Shown here: positions 38,051 to 47,302 of the stretch, in pieces
How positions within the stretch are numbered: position 1 is the stretch's first letter
Layout: each line of letters starts with the position of its first letter
Assembly (NCBI GenBank): GCA_903994365.1
Contig: CAJEXL010000002.1
Coordinates: forward strand, 62,001-126,000
DNA length: 64,000 bases
Reading direction: 5' to 3'
Source of the DNA: an uncultured Chlorobiaceae bacterium
GTDB lineage: Bacteria; Bacteroidota; Chlorobiia; Chlorobiales; Chlorobiaceae
Made by a program: the position numbers and the translations under genes
Notes under the pieces: generated by a model
The model's database searches: none
The model's input: only the letters and a program-made list of their open reading frames with translations
What the model was told of the DNA's origin: nothing

Positions 38051-38809
38051 ATGAAAATGCTGTCATACTTGGACAAAATAAAAGTCCCGTTGGAGATTGC
38101 CTCGGTCCTCATAGGCATAGTGTTAGGGATTATGGCGGTCTGGCAGCAGGTCAAGCCCTCCAAGGACCTTGTGGCTGAGGTAGTTGTGACAAAAGCGAAA
38201 CTCCCGTATCGGTTCTTGCGAGATGCAATAGCTCTCCCGGGGGAGGTGGACACTGCACTCCGCAAGAACAATAACCTCGCAAAACTGATTCCTGATGGTT
38301 CGCGACAAGACGAAGTGCTCGCTTTAGTAAAGGATGTTGTCGAGAGACAATCCTTCTCCCTTCATGCTTTGGAAAACCTACAGGATAGCTTTATGGCCGT
38401 CACAGTCCATAACAAAGGAGAACTTCCCCTCCAAGACGTGAAGTTAGTCTTCCGATATCCGCTTGATAAGTCGGTTACCATTATCGGCGCTGATGGTGTA
38501 GTCAAGAATCTCGATGGGACGGGATTCATTCCGCTGGGCGATTTGCCGCCACATGGAGAAATACTGGTTTATGCTTGGGGTGTGGCATTCATAGTTTCCT
38601 CTCAGGCCGATGTGACCGTGTCGCACTCAGGTGGTGTTGGTGAAATTTTACTCTCTCGATCAGTCCCTACTTTCATTTGGGAAAATGAGGGATTCTTCTT
38701 TTCCTATAAGCATACGGCATTTGCACTGATTGCAATCATGCTCGTTAGTGGGGGGCTACTTGGTTTTTCGAGGTATCACAACCGGCCGCGCAAAGTTGAG
38801 CAGGGATAA
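38051..38809 (+). CDS. Hypothetical membrane protein with two TM segments
   Basis: From the ATG at 38051 (252 residues; the frame is open from 37958) there is an N-terminal TM (about KVPLEIASVLIGIVLGIMAV), a long extracytoplasmic domain with beta-rich phrases (FMAVTVHNKGELPLQDVKLV) and a C-terminal TM (HTAFALIAIMLVSGGLLGF) with a basic tail. I do not recognise the family. It sits at the boundary between the cbb3 operon and the accessory mosaic and looks intact. Confidence 0.65.
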   Translation: MKMLSYLDKIKVPLEIASVLIGIVLGIMAVWQQVKPSKDLVAEVVVTKAKLPYRFLRDAIALPGEVDTALRKNNNLAKLIPDGSRQDEVLALVKDVVERQSFSLHALENLQDSFMAVTVHNKGELPLQDVKLVFRYPLDKSVTIIGADGVVKNLDGTGFIPLGDLPPHGEILVYAWGVAFIVSSQADVTVSHSGGVGEILLSRSVPTFIWENEGFFFSYKHTAFALIAIMLVSGGLLGFSRYHNRPRKVEQG

Positions 38810-38983
38810 GGCCGAACTGGCGGTTGCAGGGGAGCGCCGAACTGCTGCGCAATTCAATTTCCTCCTTGCTTCTCTTGTCGTCGCCCCTGAACCGTAGCGT
38901 TAACCCATAAAAAATAGATGGGTTGAACGAAATGACGAAAACAATGGTAACGCAAAATTCTGGATAGCAAACTTATGAAACAC

Positions 38984-39181
38984 ATGAACACAGTAGCGAC
39001 ATATAACCCCGAAGTGCAGGATGACAGTGAAGAGGATGAAAAGCATCTCGCCCTCTTAATCCATCAAGCAGGAGAAGAGGCAAGAATCCGCACAAAAATA
39101 ACGATGGACGCACATTTCAAAAAACTTAACGACATGATTGCCGAGGCGGTTTTATCTCAAAAAAAATCTCTCCCAGCATGA
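38984..39181 (+). CDS. Small acidic partner protein of the zeta-like kinase (copy 1)
   Basis: This 65-residue protein contains EVQDDSEEDEKHLALLIHQAG and ends AEAVLSQKKSLPA. Near-identical copies lie at 48470 and, frameshifted, at 49495, each time overlapping the start of a P-loop kinase by 4 nt. The arrangement is that of an antitoxin before its toxin, but I recognise no named antitoxin family. The start at 38984 is chosen to match the other copies. Confidence 0.7.
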   Translation: MNTVATYNPEVQDDSEEDEKHLALLIHQAGEEARIRTKITMDAHFKKLNDMIAEAVLSQKKSLPA

Positions 39182-39372
39182 AAGATGCTCAAAAACCAAG
39201 ATTGATTGTGGTAGCAGGGCCAAATGGTTCAGGCAAAACAACCATTACCGAAAAACTGCTCCGCCACGAATGGATGGAGGATTGTCAATACATCAATCCG
39301 GATCTGATTGCACAGCAAGAGTTTGGAGACTGGAACTCCCCTGCTGCTGTATCAATCCTGAAGGATTTCTAA
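39178..39372 (+). pseudogene. Zeta-like P-loop kinase, truncated copy 1
   Basis: It reads LIVVAGPNGSGKTTITEKLL (Walker A GPNGSGKT) and then INPDLIAQQEFGDWNSPAAV, the start of a zeta-toxin/ZTL-type kinase, and breaks off after 64 residues at a junction (SILKDF). The catalytic C-terminal part is missing. Zeta-type enzymes phosphorylate UDP-sugars or related targets. Here only the N-terminal third remains. Confidence 0.8.
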
Positions 39373-39397
39373 CAACAGTCACCAAGAAAATTACATT

Positions 39398-39586
39398 ATG
39401 TCAACAGTAATGAAAAAGGAAGAAGCGCATAAACTCATTGACCTTCTGCCCCCGAAAGCTACATGGGATGACCTGATGCACGAAATATACGTTCGTGAAG
39501 CAATTGAACGCGGCTTGGCGGACAGCAATGCAGGCCGAACCAAGGACGTACAGGAAGTCCGCGCCAAGTATGGATTACCAGAATGA
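39398..39586 (+). CDS. Antitoxin of a RelE/ParE pair (copy 1)
   Basis: The 62-residue protein begins MSTVMKKEEAHKLIDLLP and contains WDDLMHEIYVREAIERGLAD, the layout of small helical antitoxins that precede ParE-like toxins. Its stop overlaps the toxin start (ATGA). It is almost identical to the gene at 55803. Confidence 0.85.
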   Translation: MSTVMKKEEAHKLIDLLPPKATWDDLMHEIYVREAIERGLADSNAGRTKDVQEVRAKYGLPE

Positions 39587-39867
39587 AAGTCTACTGGACA
39601 GTTACAGCCGAGGGACATTTGGATGCCATCCACGATCATATTGCGCTGGATTCGCCGGTATATGCCAAACGTATGGTCGATCACCTGACCCAAAAATCCC
39701 GACAGATCGCTGATTTCCCATTGTCAGGGCGTATGGTTCCTGAATATGAGAATGATCAGATTCGTGAAGTCATAGAAGGCCCTTACCGCATTATTTATCA
39801 TAATAAATCAGAACAGATTGACGTTGTTGCTGTGATCCACGGCGCAATGAATCTCCTTCACTCGTGA
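39583..39867 (+). CDS. RelE/ParE-family toxin (copy 1)
   Basis: The 94-residue toxin has the ParE layout: MKVYWTVTAEGHLDAIHDHI, then IADFPLSGRMVPEYEN, REVIEGPYRIIYH and DVVAVIHGAMNL. It appears complete. The sister copy at 55988 differs by a few residues and a third copy near 60480 has an internal deletion. It sits directly upstream of a broken methyltransferase gene. Confidence 0.9.
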   Translation: MKVYWTVTAEGHLDAIHDHIALDSPVYAKRMVDHLTQKSRQIADFPLSGRMVPEYENDQIREVIEGPYRIIYHNKSEQIDVVAVIHGAMNLLHS

Positions 39868-39868
39868 G

Positions 39869-40573
39869 AAAAAACACTCCCCAATACAGAGCACACCACT
39901 TTACCATACGGCCAAAGGAGAAGCTTATGTCGGTAATTCTCTTGAACTTCTCGCAGAGTTGCCAGACAATTGCATTGATTTGGTTATGACATCGCCCCCC
40001 TTTGCACTTCGGCGCCAAAAGAGTTATGGCAATGTTGAGGAGACAGAATACGTCCAGTGGATTAAGCCATTCGGCCAGGAGGTATTTCGGGTTCTCAAAG
40101 AGAGCGGGAGTTTCGTTCTTGATTTGGGCGGCACATATCGTTCCGGTGTTCCCTCACGTTCTCTGTACAACTTCCGGGTACTTTTGGCCTTCTGCGATGA
40201 GATCGGGTTTCAACTGGCGGAGGACTTCTATTGGTTCAATCCGGCAAAGTTGCCATCACCAATTGAATGGGTCAACAAACGAAAGCTTCGTGCAAAAGAT
40301 TCTGTCAACACCGTATGGTGGTTTAGTAAAACCGATTTTCCGAAAGCCGATGTCAGGAAGGTACTGACTCCCTCTTCTGATCGAATGAAAAAATTGATTG
40401 AGGACCCGGAGAGTTTCTACACACCCAAAAAACGCCCATCCGGCCATGACATCAGTGACGCGTTTGGCAAGGATAACGGTGGCGCAATTCCTTCCAACCT
40501 TCTCTCTATACCAAATACCGATAGCAACTCGAGCTTGAGACTGTCGGTAATGATGATTACTGCTTGTATTTGA
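39869..40573 (+). pseudogene. DNA methyltransferase (beta class), N-terminal part, interrupted
   Basis: The frame reads YVGNSLELLAELPDNCIDLV and then MTSPPF (motif IV, TSPPF type of N4-cytosine/N6-adenine beta-class enzymes), and continues through FVLDLGGTYRSG and GGAIPSNLLSIPNT. No start codon of its own is visible; the frame is open from just after the toxin stop. After 40535 the homology stops abruptly and the frame ends at 40573. The missing C-terminal half, with motif I, reappears at 42551-43222, so the gene was split by an insertion. Confidence 0.85.
40262..40535 (+). repeat. Left copy of a 274-bp direct repeat flanking the R-M pair
   Basis: These 274 nt (from ATTGAATGGGTCAACAAACG to GAGCT) recur at 42551-42824 with about 19 mismatches by eye and no gaps. 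Both copies lie inside methyltransferase coding sequence and bracket the restriction-modification genes. Confidence 0.93.
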
Positions 40574-40584
40574 GCTAATTCCAT

Positions 40585-41535
40585 TCACGTTTTCTCGTCA
40601 GACCATCTCATCTCAGGTTCATGCACTGCCGGATAACTGTCCATCCATGAGAGATCTTTTCCGATAACCAGCTCTTCCATTGTGGCGTGGTGTGTATTGT
40701 TCATCGAAATCAGCCGCATCTGAAATCCATAGGTACGGGCCTTGTGCCTGACTTCTTCAGCATTGTCATAAGTCATCAAAAAATTTCCGCGTATCAAACT
40801 ACAGGTTTTGAACAAGAGGTCGTGATCAAGCTCAAAATGGCGATAGAGACGTTTGCCTGCTTTTTTCCCTCCAGCGGTATATGGCGGGTCAATAAAAAAA
40901 ATCGCATCAGGATAGTCAGCATACTCCTTTATGGTGTTTAAGCCGTCCTCCTGCAGAAATGTTATGTTGCCCGCAATATGCTCAAGGTTTGAAAATCGTT
41001 TTGCCAGAGTTGCAGGATACCATCGAGAATGAATTCCTTTTCCATTTTCACCGTTTTTTAGAAATCCTGCGCCATCGGCAAGAATCCCGCCATGAAAAGT
41101 TCGGTTTTTCAGAATGGTTTGAAAGGCTTTTTCCTTAACATCGCCATCCTTTTTTTGCAGTTCACACAGGAGGTTTTCCTTCGAAAGGTCAAACCCGAGG
41201 ATTCTTTTTGCAAGCCAATCCCCCTGACCGCTCACAATCGTCTGCCATACCGCTGCAATCTCCTCATCCAGTTCAACCATAATAACATGCTCGACGGCAT
41301 GTTCAAACAGAGCCGTGAGGCTGATGGTACCTCCGCCTGCAAAAGGCTCAATCAGCAGTGAAGGCTTTTTTTGCAGAGATCGAATCCAGTTTCTGAAGGT
41401 GGGGACAAACCAGGTTTTGCCACCGGGATAGCGAAAAGGGCTTCGATGAGGCACTGACGCTATGTTGACCGGTTTCGGGCAGGTAATGGATTCCTCCATT
41501 TCTGTGAACAGACATTGTTGTCGGGAAAGCGTCAT
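40585..41535 (-). CDS. D12 class (Dam-like) N6-adenine methyltransferase
   Basis: The 316-residue enzyme shows FRYPGGK at residues 34-40, motif I EPFAGGG at 63-69 and motif IV DPPY at 216-219 (FFIDPPYT), in the order of the alpha class. It transfers methyl groups to adenine N6. It begins one base after the stop of the NotI-like endonuclease gene on the same strand, so the two form a type II restriction-modification operon, although the true cognate pairing is an inference. Confidence 0.92.
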   Translation of the reverse strand: MTLSRQQCLFTEMEESITCPKPVNIASVPHRSPFRYPGGKTWFVPTFRNWIRSLQKKPSLLIEPFAGGGTISLTALFEHAVEHVIMVELDEEIAAVWQTIVSGQGDWLAKRILGFDLSKENLLCELQKKDGDVKEKAFQTILKNRTFHGGILADGAGFLKNGENGKGIHSRWYPATLAKRFSNLEHIAGNITFLQEDGLNTIKEYADYPDAIFFIDPPYTAGGKKAGKRLYRHFELDHDLLFKTCSLIRGNFLMTYDNAEEVRHKARTYGFQMRLISMNNTHHATMEELVIGKDLSWMDSYPAVHEPEMRWSDEKT

Positions 41536-41536
41536 G

Positions 41537-42427
41537 TTACAATGGATTATCTATTACCGCATTGATTGGAGGAGTCTCAAGTTGATCATCAAGTTTCTTT
41601 TGAAGCAGTTTTATAAAGTTATCGATATCTCCGGGTGTTGCCGTTGTAATCGAGAGAAGAGCTGATTCAAATTGAGTATAAATTTCGTCGATGATTTTCA
41701 GGTGATAGCGTTCTGTCCCCTCTTCGGTGGAGAGCACAAGATCGTAGATTAACCATGCAATATCAGCCTCAGATTTCTCTACCTGTTTTAACCGGGGAAG
41801 TGTCTCGAAAAAATTTTTATGTATTGCTACGGCAGTTTTCTTTTTCCAAGTGTGAAGGATTCCTCCTTTGAACAGAAGCTGTGGGGCAAGGCGTTTGCGT
41901 GAAGATGAAAGGTAATCGGGTCTCGGATAATTTGGCTGTGTTCTCCAGTCCATGCCAGCATTAGCCACCGGATCTGTCATGAAGTGTTCAAAAGGCTCCC
42001 TGACGTTTCCCGAAATGTAAACTGCCTGAATCTCAAGAGCACCAAAATCGATAACTTTGCCATTATTGTCGTAAGCGACAAGCACAATATCGATATTTCC
42101 TGCTGATTTCCCGTCAGCATCGTTAAGCCTCACCTCTGTCAGTGAACTCCATGAGGTTGCTCTCTTGAAAAAGAAAGATGCGGCATTATCGGTAATAAGC
42201 CAATCCTCCCTGAACCTGATTGGGCAGGTGATAACTGGCTGGTTGTTGTGAAAAATACTGCATACACCAAGAGGATATTTTGCCTTGTCCTTTGTGCAAT
42301 TCGGGATTTTGTTGTTAAACGGGCAGAGCTTGTGCGCACGGAAGCGTTGAGCTTTGGCTGATTGCTCAGTGATCGGATATCCAAAGACCTCTGCCAATGG
42401 TTGTAGAGGATGAGCTTCCATCGTCAC
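41537..42427 (-). CDS. NotI-like type II restriction endonuclease
   Basis: The 296-residue protein starts with LAEVFGYPITEQSAKAQR and KLCPFNNKIPNCTKDKAKYP, close to the NotI family, whose four cysteines bind iron. Here they are C35, C44, C56 and C68. Candidate PD-(D/E)xK active-site residues E98, D113, E132 and Q134 follow (VIDFGALEIQ). It lies immediately upstream of the D12 methylase. The recognition sequence cannot be read from the protein. Confidence 0.88.
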   Translation of the reverse strand: MTMEAHPLQPLAEVFGYPITEQSAKAQRFRAHKLCPFNNKIPNCTKDKAKYPLGVCSIFHNNQPVITCPIRFREDWLITDNAASFFFKRATSWSSLTEVRLNDADGKSAGNIDIVLVAYDNNGKVIDFGALEIQAVYISGNVREPFEHFMTDPVANAGMDWRTQPNYPRPDYLSSSRKRLAPQLLFKGGILHTWKKKTAVAIHKNFFETLPRLKQVEKSEADIAWLIYDLVLSTEEGTERYHLKIIDEIYTQFESALLSITTATPGDIDNFIKLLQKKLDDQLETPPINAVIDNPL

Positions 42428-42532
42428 TATTTTTTCATTTACTTTCGTGTAAAGGGTTCAACCATCACAATAATACATTTTTTCAGATAACGCCAACAGG
42501 GTTTCATCTATTGAAGGAAAGAGAGTATTCCG

Positions 42533-43222
42533 GTGTTCATCAACCAGCCCATTGAATGGGTCAACAAACGAAAGCTTCGTGCAAAGGATTCTGTCAACAC
42601 GGTGTGGTGGTTTAGTAAAACCAACTTTCCGAAAGCCGATGTCACGAAGGTACTGACTCCCTATTCTGATCGTATGAAAAAATTGATTGAGGATCCAGAG
42701 AGTTTTTACACTCCCAAAAAACGCCCATCAGGCCATGACATCAGTGACGCGTTTGGCAAGGATAATGGTGGAGCAATTCCTTCCAACCTTCTCTCGATAC
42801 CGAATACCGAGAGCAATTCGAGCTATCTGCGGATATGCAAGGAACTCGGCATTGAACGCCATCCGGCAAGATTCCCTTCAGAACTCCCCGCGTTTTTTAT
42901 CAAGATGCTGACCGACGAGGACGATGTTGTGCTCGACATTTTTGGAGGTTCAAATACCACCGGATTCACCGCAGAAGCTCTCATGCGAAAGTGGATAACC
43001 TTTGAGATCAACCATGATTATCTCTCTTCATCCGTCTTCAGGTTCCTCGATGGACAAAGCTCTGCAACCATGAAACGCGTTTTGGATGAATTGAACAAGA
43101 GTGATGCAAATTACTTTATCAACAAGACCGCTTGCGCACTCAATCCGAGTAACAAAGCAAAGTCGAAAGCTGAATCAAAGGCTCAGGGAGAATTATTTGT
43201 TTTCGGGGCTACAGCTCTATAG
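42533..43222 (+). pseudogene. DNA methyltransferase C-terminal half (copy 2)
   Basis: From 42551 the frame repeats the middle of the gene at 39869 and then completes it: YLRICKELGIERHPARFPSE, FFIKMLTDEDDVVLDIFGGS (motif I region, FGGSNTTG) and a C-terminus ending GELFVFGATAL. It lacks motif IV, so alone it should be inactive. Together with 39869-40535 it makes one complete beta-class methyltransferase. Confidence 0.87.
42551..42824 (+). repeat. Right copy of the 274-bp direct repeat
   Basis: This is the partner of 40262-40535. At its right end the sequence continues smoothly into the intact C-terminal half of the methyltransferase. At its left end it joins foreign sequence (GTGTTCATCAACCAGCCC). 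Confidence 0.93.
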
Positions 43223-43265
43223 TGCCTGACAGGAGACCACCGCTTTTTGAAAAGCTGACGAAAGT

Positions 43266-43340
43266 GTGAGCTTTCAGAAAACGATATACCCGATACTGGC
43301 AAAGGAGAGCTACGGGAGCATTCTGGAGAGGCGGGAGTGA
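43266..43340 (+). pseudogene. hsdR 3'-end remnant
   Basis: About 75 nt (GAGCTTTCAGAAAACGATAT ... GGCGGGAGTGA) closely match the last codons of the hsdR remnant at 47074-47148 (SFQKTIFPILAKEIYRSILE). Nothing else of the gene is left. It marks a second site that once held a type I restriction gene or a rearranged end. Confidence 0.75.
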
Positions 43341-43609
43341 TGATGCAGGTGAAAATTGCAGCATGGTTTGTATAATTCAGATTTTCATCTTACACTGCAT
43401 CAGTACTATTCCCGGTAGCCCCTGAAGCAATTCAAGCTATCGGGTTTCGTTTTTTATGGTGCTTCTGCTCTCTCTGGAAAATGGCCTGTTGAACCGACGA
43501 GATGCCTGCTTTCTATAAGAGGATATTGTATTTATTTATAATACGTTATCAAAAAAGCCCCTTCTAAATCTCTTATAATCTCATCTACATCTCTTATAAT
43601 TTTTATTGA
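43341..43609. other. Intergenic stretch with a 21-nt direct repeat
   Basis: No gene is seen. ATCTCTTATAAT occurs twice 21 nt apart (about 43568 and 43589), just after the stop of the minus-strand gene at 43610. Confidence 0.5.
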
Positions 43610-45295
43610 TTAAGTATCTCCCTTTTGCTCCTTTAAAACCCATTTTGGAGCCGCATCAGAACCAACATTCTCTATCTTTTCGTTCCGTCTCAATTCAGCA
43701 ATGAGGTTGGTGATTTTCGTCTTTTTCTGCTTTTCATCGTATAAATCAGACAGTTTCGTCCAAACCAACTCTTCGATGTCTTTTCGGGAAAGTGAACCAT
43801 GATCTTGCATTCCCTGCATAATCCAATCAAAATACTGCTGCTTGGAAAAGGCTTTGTTTCGGGTGTAAACTGCTTTTTGTCCCGTGGTTTGTGCTACTTT
43901 TGCCGAAATAATAATATTTGGTTTTTTACCTTCTATAAGTCCTTTTGCCCTCAGCAGCTTTAATTCTGGTTCCAGGAGCGGCTTCCGTTTCTGTACGTTA
44001 TCAAGGAGAATAATCTGGTTTAAACTTAATTCGGGGTTTCGGGCAAGAACCCTCGCATAGTCCATATCCAGTACTTTTCCTGTAAGTGTTACTTTTACCT
44101 TGTTCCCTGAAAAATCGTAATCGGGCATTGGAAAAAACCTCTCTCGCTGCACCCTGAACATCCGCTTGATACCGCTGCCAATGGAATCAATCATATTGAA
44201 GGACTCCATAGTGGTAACCAGCAGGGTGTTTCGGTAAAAAGAAGGTGGCTCTTCGCTCTCGATAACCTCCTGAATGCTTCCGGGAAGAAAGGATCCTGGA
44301 TTTGTAAAAGAGATGTAGCCATCTTCATTTTCAGCAACAGAAACCCTCGAACCCAGGTTATAGTCCATGTGGGCGATGCAATTACTCAACGCTTCTTTGA
44401 TATTCTGCTGGTCGTACTGATCCACTTCATCAGGGAACAATGTGCCTTCTTTGAGATAGCGATATTTGAGATTACGAATTTTAGCAAATACCTCATCGAC
44501 AGCATTGATGTATGGCGGATAAAAATGTTGGTAATCCTTTTCAATTTTTTCTTTGCTGTACAGCACCCAGCTAATCTGTGGCTGTACCGGATTCAATTGT
44601 GCCGTTGCCTCCGGCTTGCCAAGCAGCAAAACAGCAGCTCGAGTGATTTTTCCATTCACAATCAATCGGCTCTTTGCAAGAAAAGTAACCGTATCCCACC
44701 CATCTATCTCCTCGGTGATACGGGGATTTTTTACTTTGTAATTGAGCTTGGCTTTGGCAATAGCCATCTCATCTAATTGACTGGTAGTGACCGTTGGGCA
44801 GATACCGGAACTCCAGTCATCCATCGTATGGAGCGGTTCCATTAAAATTGCTTCCCTTCTGCTCTGAGTCAATTCAAGTAAACTATCACCACTTCGCTGC
44901 CATGCTTTTCTATGAGCAATTACCGGCTGACGTGGCAGATGTTTGGGGATATGCAATACCCAAACAGTTTTGTTGGTATCTGTAGTGATAAAAAGCTCTA
45001 CCCTTAAACCTTCACTCGGGAGATGGGAACAATTACCAATGATGCGGAAAGGAAAATTTTCTGGTGTATAATCATGCAGGTTTTGAATCCCGATAATGCG
45101 CAGAGTTTTATCTTCTACACCTATAACCAAATCACCACCTTCCATGTTGGCAATAGCAGACACATAAGAAATCACATCATCACCTGCAGAACCCGAAACG
45201 GCGTAGCGCAAATTGCCAAAGGCTTTCCATTCGCAATGCTCATTTTCTTCAGGGAAATGCAGTTTCAAATACCCATACAGTTCTTGCTCTACCAT
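43610..45295 (-). CDS. Schlafen/AlbA_2-domain ATP-binding protein
   Basis: The 561-residue protein opens with an AlbA_2/Schlafen-like domain (CEWKAFGNLRYAVSGSAGDD, VSAIANMEGGDLVIGVED). It continues with a GHKL-type ATPase-like part (NIKEALSNCIAHMDYNLGSR, ISFTNPGSFLPGS, MIDSIGSGIKRMF) and ends in winged-helix-like segments. Such proteins are annotated as transcriptional regulators or divergent AAA_4 proteins and are frequent in defence-rich islands. It appears intact and stands alone on this strand. Confidence 0.85.
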   Translation of the reverse strand: MVEQELYGYLKLHFPEENEHCEWKAFGNLRYAVSGSAGDDVISYVSAIANMEGGDLVIGVEDKTLRIIGIQNLHDYTPENFPFRIIGNCSHLPSEGLRVELFITTDTNKTVWVLHIPKHLPRQPVIAHRKAWQRSGDSLLELTQSRREAILMEPLHTMDDWSSGICPTVTTSQLDEMAIAKAKLNYKVKNPRITEEIDGWDTVTFLAKSRLIVNGKITRAAVLLLGKPEATAQLNPVQPQISWVLYSKEKIEKDYQHFYPPYINAVDEVFAKIRNLKYRYLKEGTLFPDEVDQYDQQNIKEALSNCIAHMDYNLGSRVSVAENEDGYISFTNPGSFLPGSIQEVIESEEPPSFYRNTLLVTTMESFNMIDSIGSGIKRMFRVQRERFFPMPDYDFSGNKVKVTLTGKVLDMDYARVLARNPELSLNQIILLDNVQKRKPLLEPELKLLRAKGLIEGKKPNIIISAKVAQTTGQKAVYTRNKAFSKQQYFDWIMQGMQDHGSLSRKDIEELVWTKLSDLYDEKQKKTKITNLIAELRRNEKIENVGSDAAPKWVLKEQKGDT

Positions 45296-45596
45296 GCTAT
45301 AGTACTTTTATTTTGCGTGATCAGCTTCTGCTTTTTCAAGTCCGGTTTGAATTCCTCCTATAGCGTTAGTCGCACACACCACTCTCTTTTCTCCACTTGT
45401 TCTATGCCTCATTATCTCAAATATTTTCAGATGTTCAGAATTCGCCACCGTTAGCTGCTGATTACCATTGAAGAATCATACCGAATGAAGCTATACTGTA
45501 CGTATTCAGAAAAATCAAAATACACAACTCACAGGAAAACAACACACTCACGGACAGACTCTTCATCGCTCTTGTGAAGCAAAAAGAGAGTGTTTT
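45296..45596. other. Upstream region of the Schlafen-like gene
   Basis: I see no gene here. It should contain the promoter of the minus-strand gene. The right part joins a ccoI fragment. Confidence 0.45.
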
Positions 45597-45674
45597 GTGA
45601 TGATCAGCGACGGCATCACCTGCGGTCACGCCTACACCATTGCCCTTGAGAGCACTACCGTTGCCATCCTGATG
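45597..45674 (+). pseudogene. Internal ccoI fragment with a 39-nt deletion
   Basis: GTGATGATCAGCGACGGCAT then CATTGCCCTTGAGAGC and GTTGCCATCCTGA match ccoI at about 36743-36858. The fragment lacks the 39 nt between two GGCATCA repeats present in ccoI, including the codons for NDAP. It is the fourth place in the window with ccoI sequence. Confidence 0.75.
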
Positions 45675-45758
45675 CGGGAGGCTGGAAGGGGGGGACAACT
45701 ATTGCAAATTTTGCAACAGTTCGAATAATCAAGGGTGAGCTGGAAAAAAGACCAGTGC

Positions 45759-45779
45759 AATGTGCAAAAAATGCACATT
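45759..45779. repeat. Perfect 8-bp inverted repeat AATGTGCA/TGCACATT
   Basis: AATGTGCA (45759-45766) and TGCACATT (45772-45779) flank an A5 loop. It could be an operator or a hairpin. No adjacent intact gene makes its role clear. Confidence 0.55.
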
Positions 45780-45825
45780 CCAAAACCTTCAGCCAGCTAA
45801 ATCAAGAGCGACGGTATAAAAGAGC

Positions 45826-45850
45826 AACTACCGAGTTTTTCCCGGTAGTT
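45826..45850. repeat. Inverted repeat AACTACCG/CGGTAGTT
   Basis: Perfect 8-bp arms around AGTTTTTCC lie upstream of the hsdR remnant. The structure is hairpin-like but lacks a run of T after it. Confidence 0.5.
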
Positions 45851-45990
45851 CAAGCTGAAAGAATATCGACCATAACGGGCATAGATTGTATTTGAAGGCT
45901 ATTTGATTGGATGCATAAACAAGCCTTAGCAATAAAACGAAACTCTTTTAATATAAAGATGTTATACGATTATTTCTTTTTGACGGCTAT

Positions 45991-47148
45991 TTGACTGACA
46001 AAGAAAACTATGAAAGCCAGACGGGTGAAACTGCCCGTGAGCTGAAACGGATTCTTGGCGCAAGCACTGAACAGGGTTCCGAAGAGAGCGACATCAACTG
46101 GAAAGATGGTCTGAACAAGGTGATGGTGTCACGCGGCAAGCAGAAAAATCTGAGCTTTTTTGCCTTCACCGCCACCCTGAAAGGAAAAACCCTTGAGCTG
46201 TTTGGCAATAAGGGTGACAACGGAAAACCGGAAGCATTCCATACCTATTCGATGAAACAGGCTATTGAGGAGGGCTTTATTCTTGACGTGCTTCAGCGTT
46301 ACACCACCTACAAAACCTATTTCAGGCTGCTCAAAAGCGTTGAAGAGGATCCCGCCATGCCGAACAAAAAAGCGCGGAAAAAACTGGCCAAGTTCATGGT
46401 GCTCCATCCCCATAACATCGAACAGAAAACGGAGATTATGGTGGAGCATTTCCGTGCGCATGTAAAGCACAAGCTTGCGGTCGGGCAAAGGCGATGGTAG
46501 TGACCGGTTCGCGCCTGCACGCCGTGCGCTACATGCTGGCCTTTCAGCGCTACATTGATGAAAACCACTATGCCGATATCCGTCCGCTGGTGGCCTTCAG
46601 CGGCACCGTCAAAGACCCTGCATCAGGAGATGCTTTACAGCTTCAGCCGATATCTGATACCGCACCTTGACCCTGGCGATACCGGGGCAAATCCTGATCC
46701 TGAAAAGGAGGTTACGCTCCAGTATTACCTGATAGAAAAAATGATGTCGGGCGCGATTATGCTTGAGAGTGACGAGCAATACGGCGTCAAATCGCCAACC
46801 GCTGTCGGCACAGGCAAAGCAAAGGATGAAGAGAAGCCTCTCTCCGAGATTATGCAGGCGCTGAACGAACGATTCGGCACCGACTTCACCGACGAAGAGC
46901 GCCTCTTCTTCGACCAGATCATGGAAAAAGCTTCAAAAGACGAGCGGGTCATACAAACAGCCATGGCCAACCCGCTCGACAAGTTTGAGCTTGGCATCAA
47001 AACCATTATTGAATCACTCATGATGCAGCGAATGGCCGAAAACGACGGCATCGTCACACGGTATATGGACGATTCGAGCTTTCAGAAAACGATATTCCCG
47101 ATCTTGGCAAAAGAGATCTACAGGAGTATTCTGGAGAAGCAGGAGTGA
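45991..47148 (+). pseudogene. Type I restriction enzyme R subunit (hsdR), decayed
   Basis: Pieces of the HsdR motor and C-terminal parts are visible: SQTGETARELKRIL and KQKNLSFFAFTATLKGKTLELFG (helicase motif III region), MVVTGSRLHAVRYMLAFQRY in another frame from about 46490, and LHQEMLYSFSRYLIPHLDPG through FQKTIFPILAKEIYRSILEKQE as the C-terminus. The nuclease N-terminus is missing, the frame shifts near 46485, and coding is lost at 46610. No hsdM or hsdS is present. Confidence 0.88.
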
Positions 47149-47302
47149 AGATGGGGCAACTCTTCGAGATTTTCGAAGAGTTCAGTTTATTGCTTCGGGA
47201 TGATGGAGGAAGATGGCATTGACATGATCAGGCAGTTTCACACTATTTGAAATTTGCGTATTATTCATCAGGATCACCAAGCCATGAATCTAGGACAATA
47301 CC

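Noticed and set aside
44369-45454. Plus-strand frames opposite the Schlafen-like gene
   Set aside because: They are antisense shadows of a clearly coding minus-strand gene.
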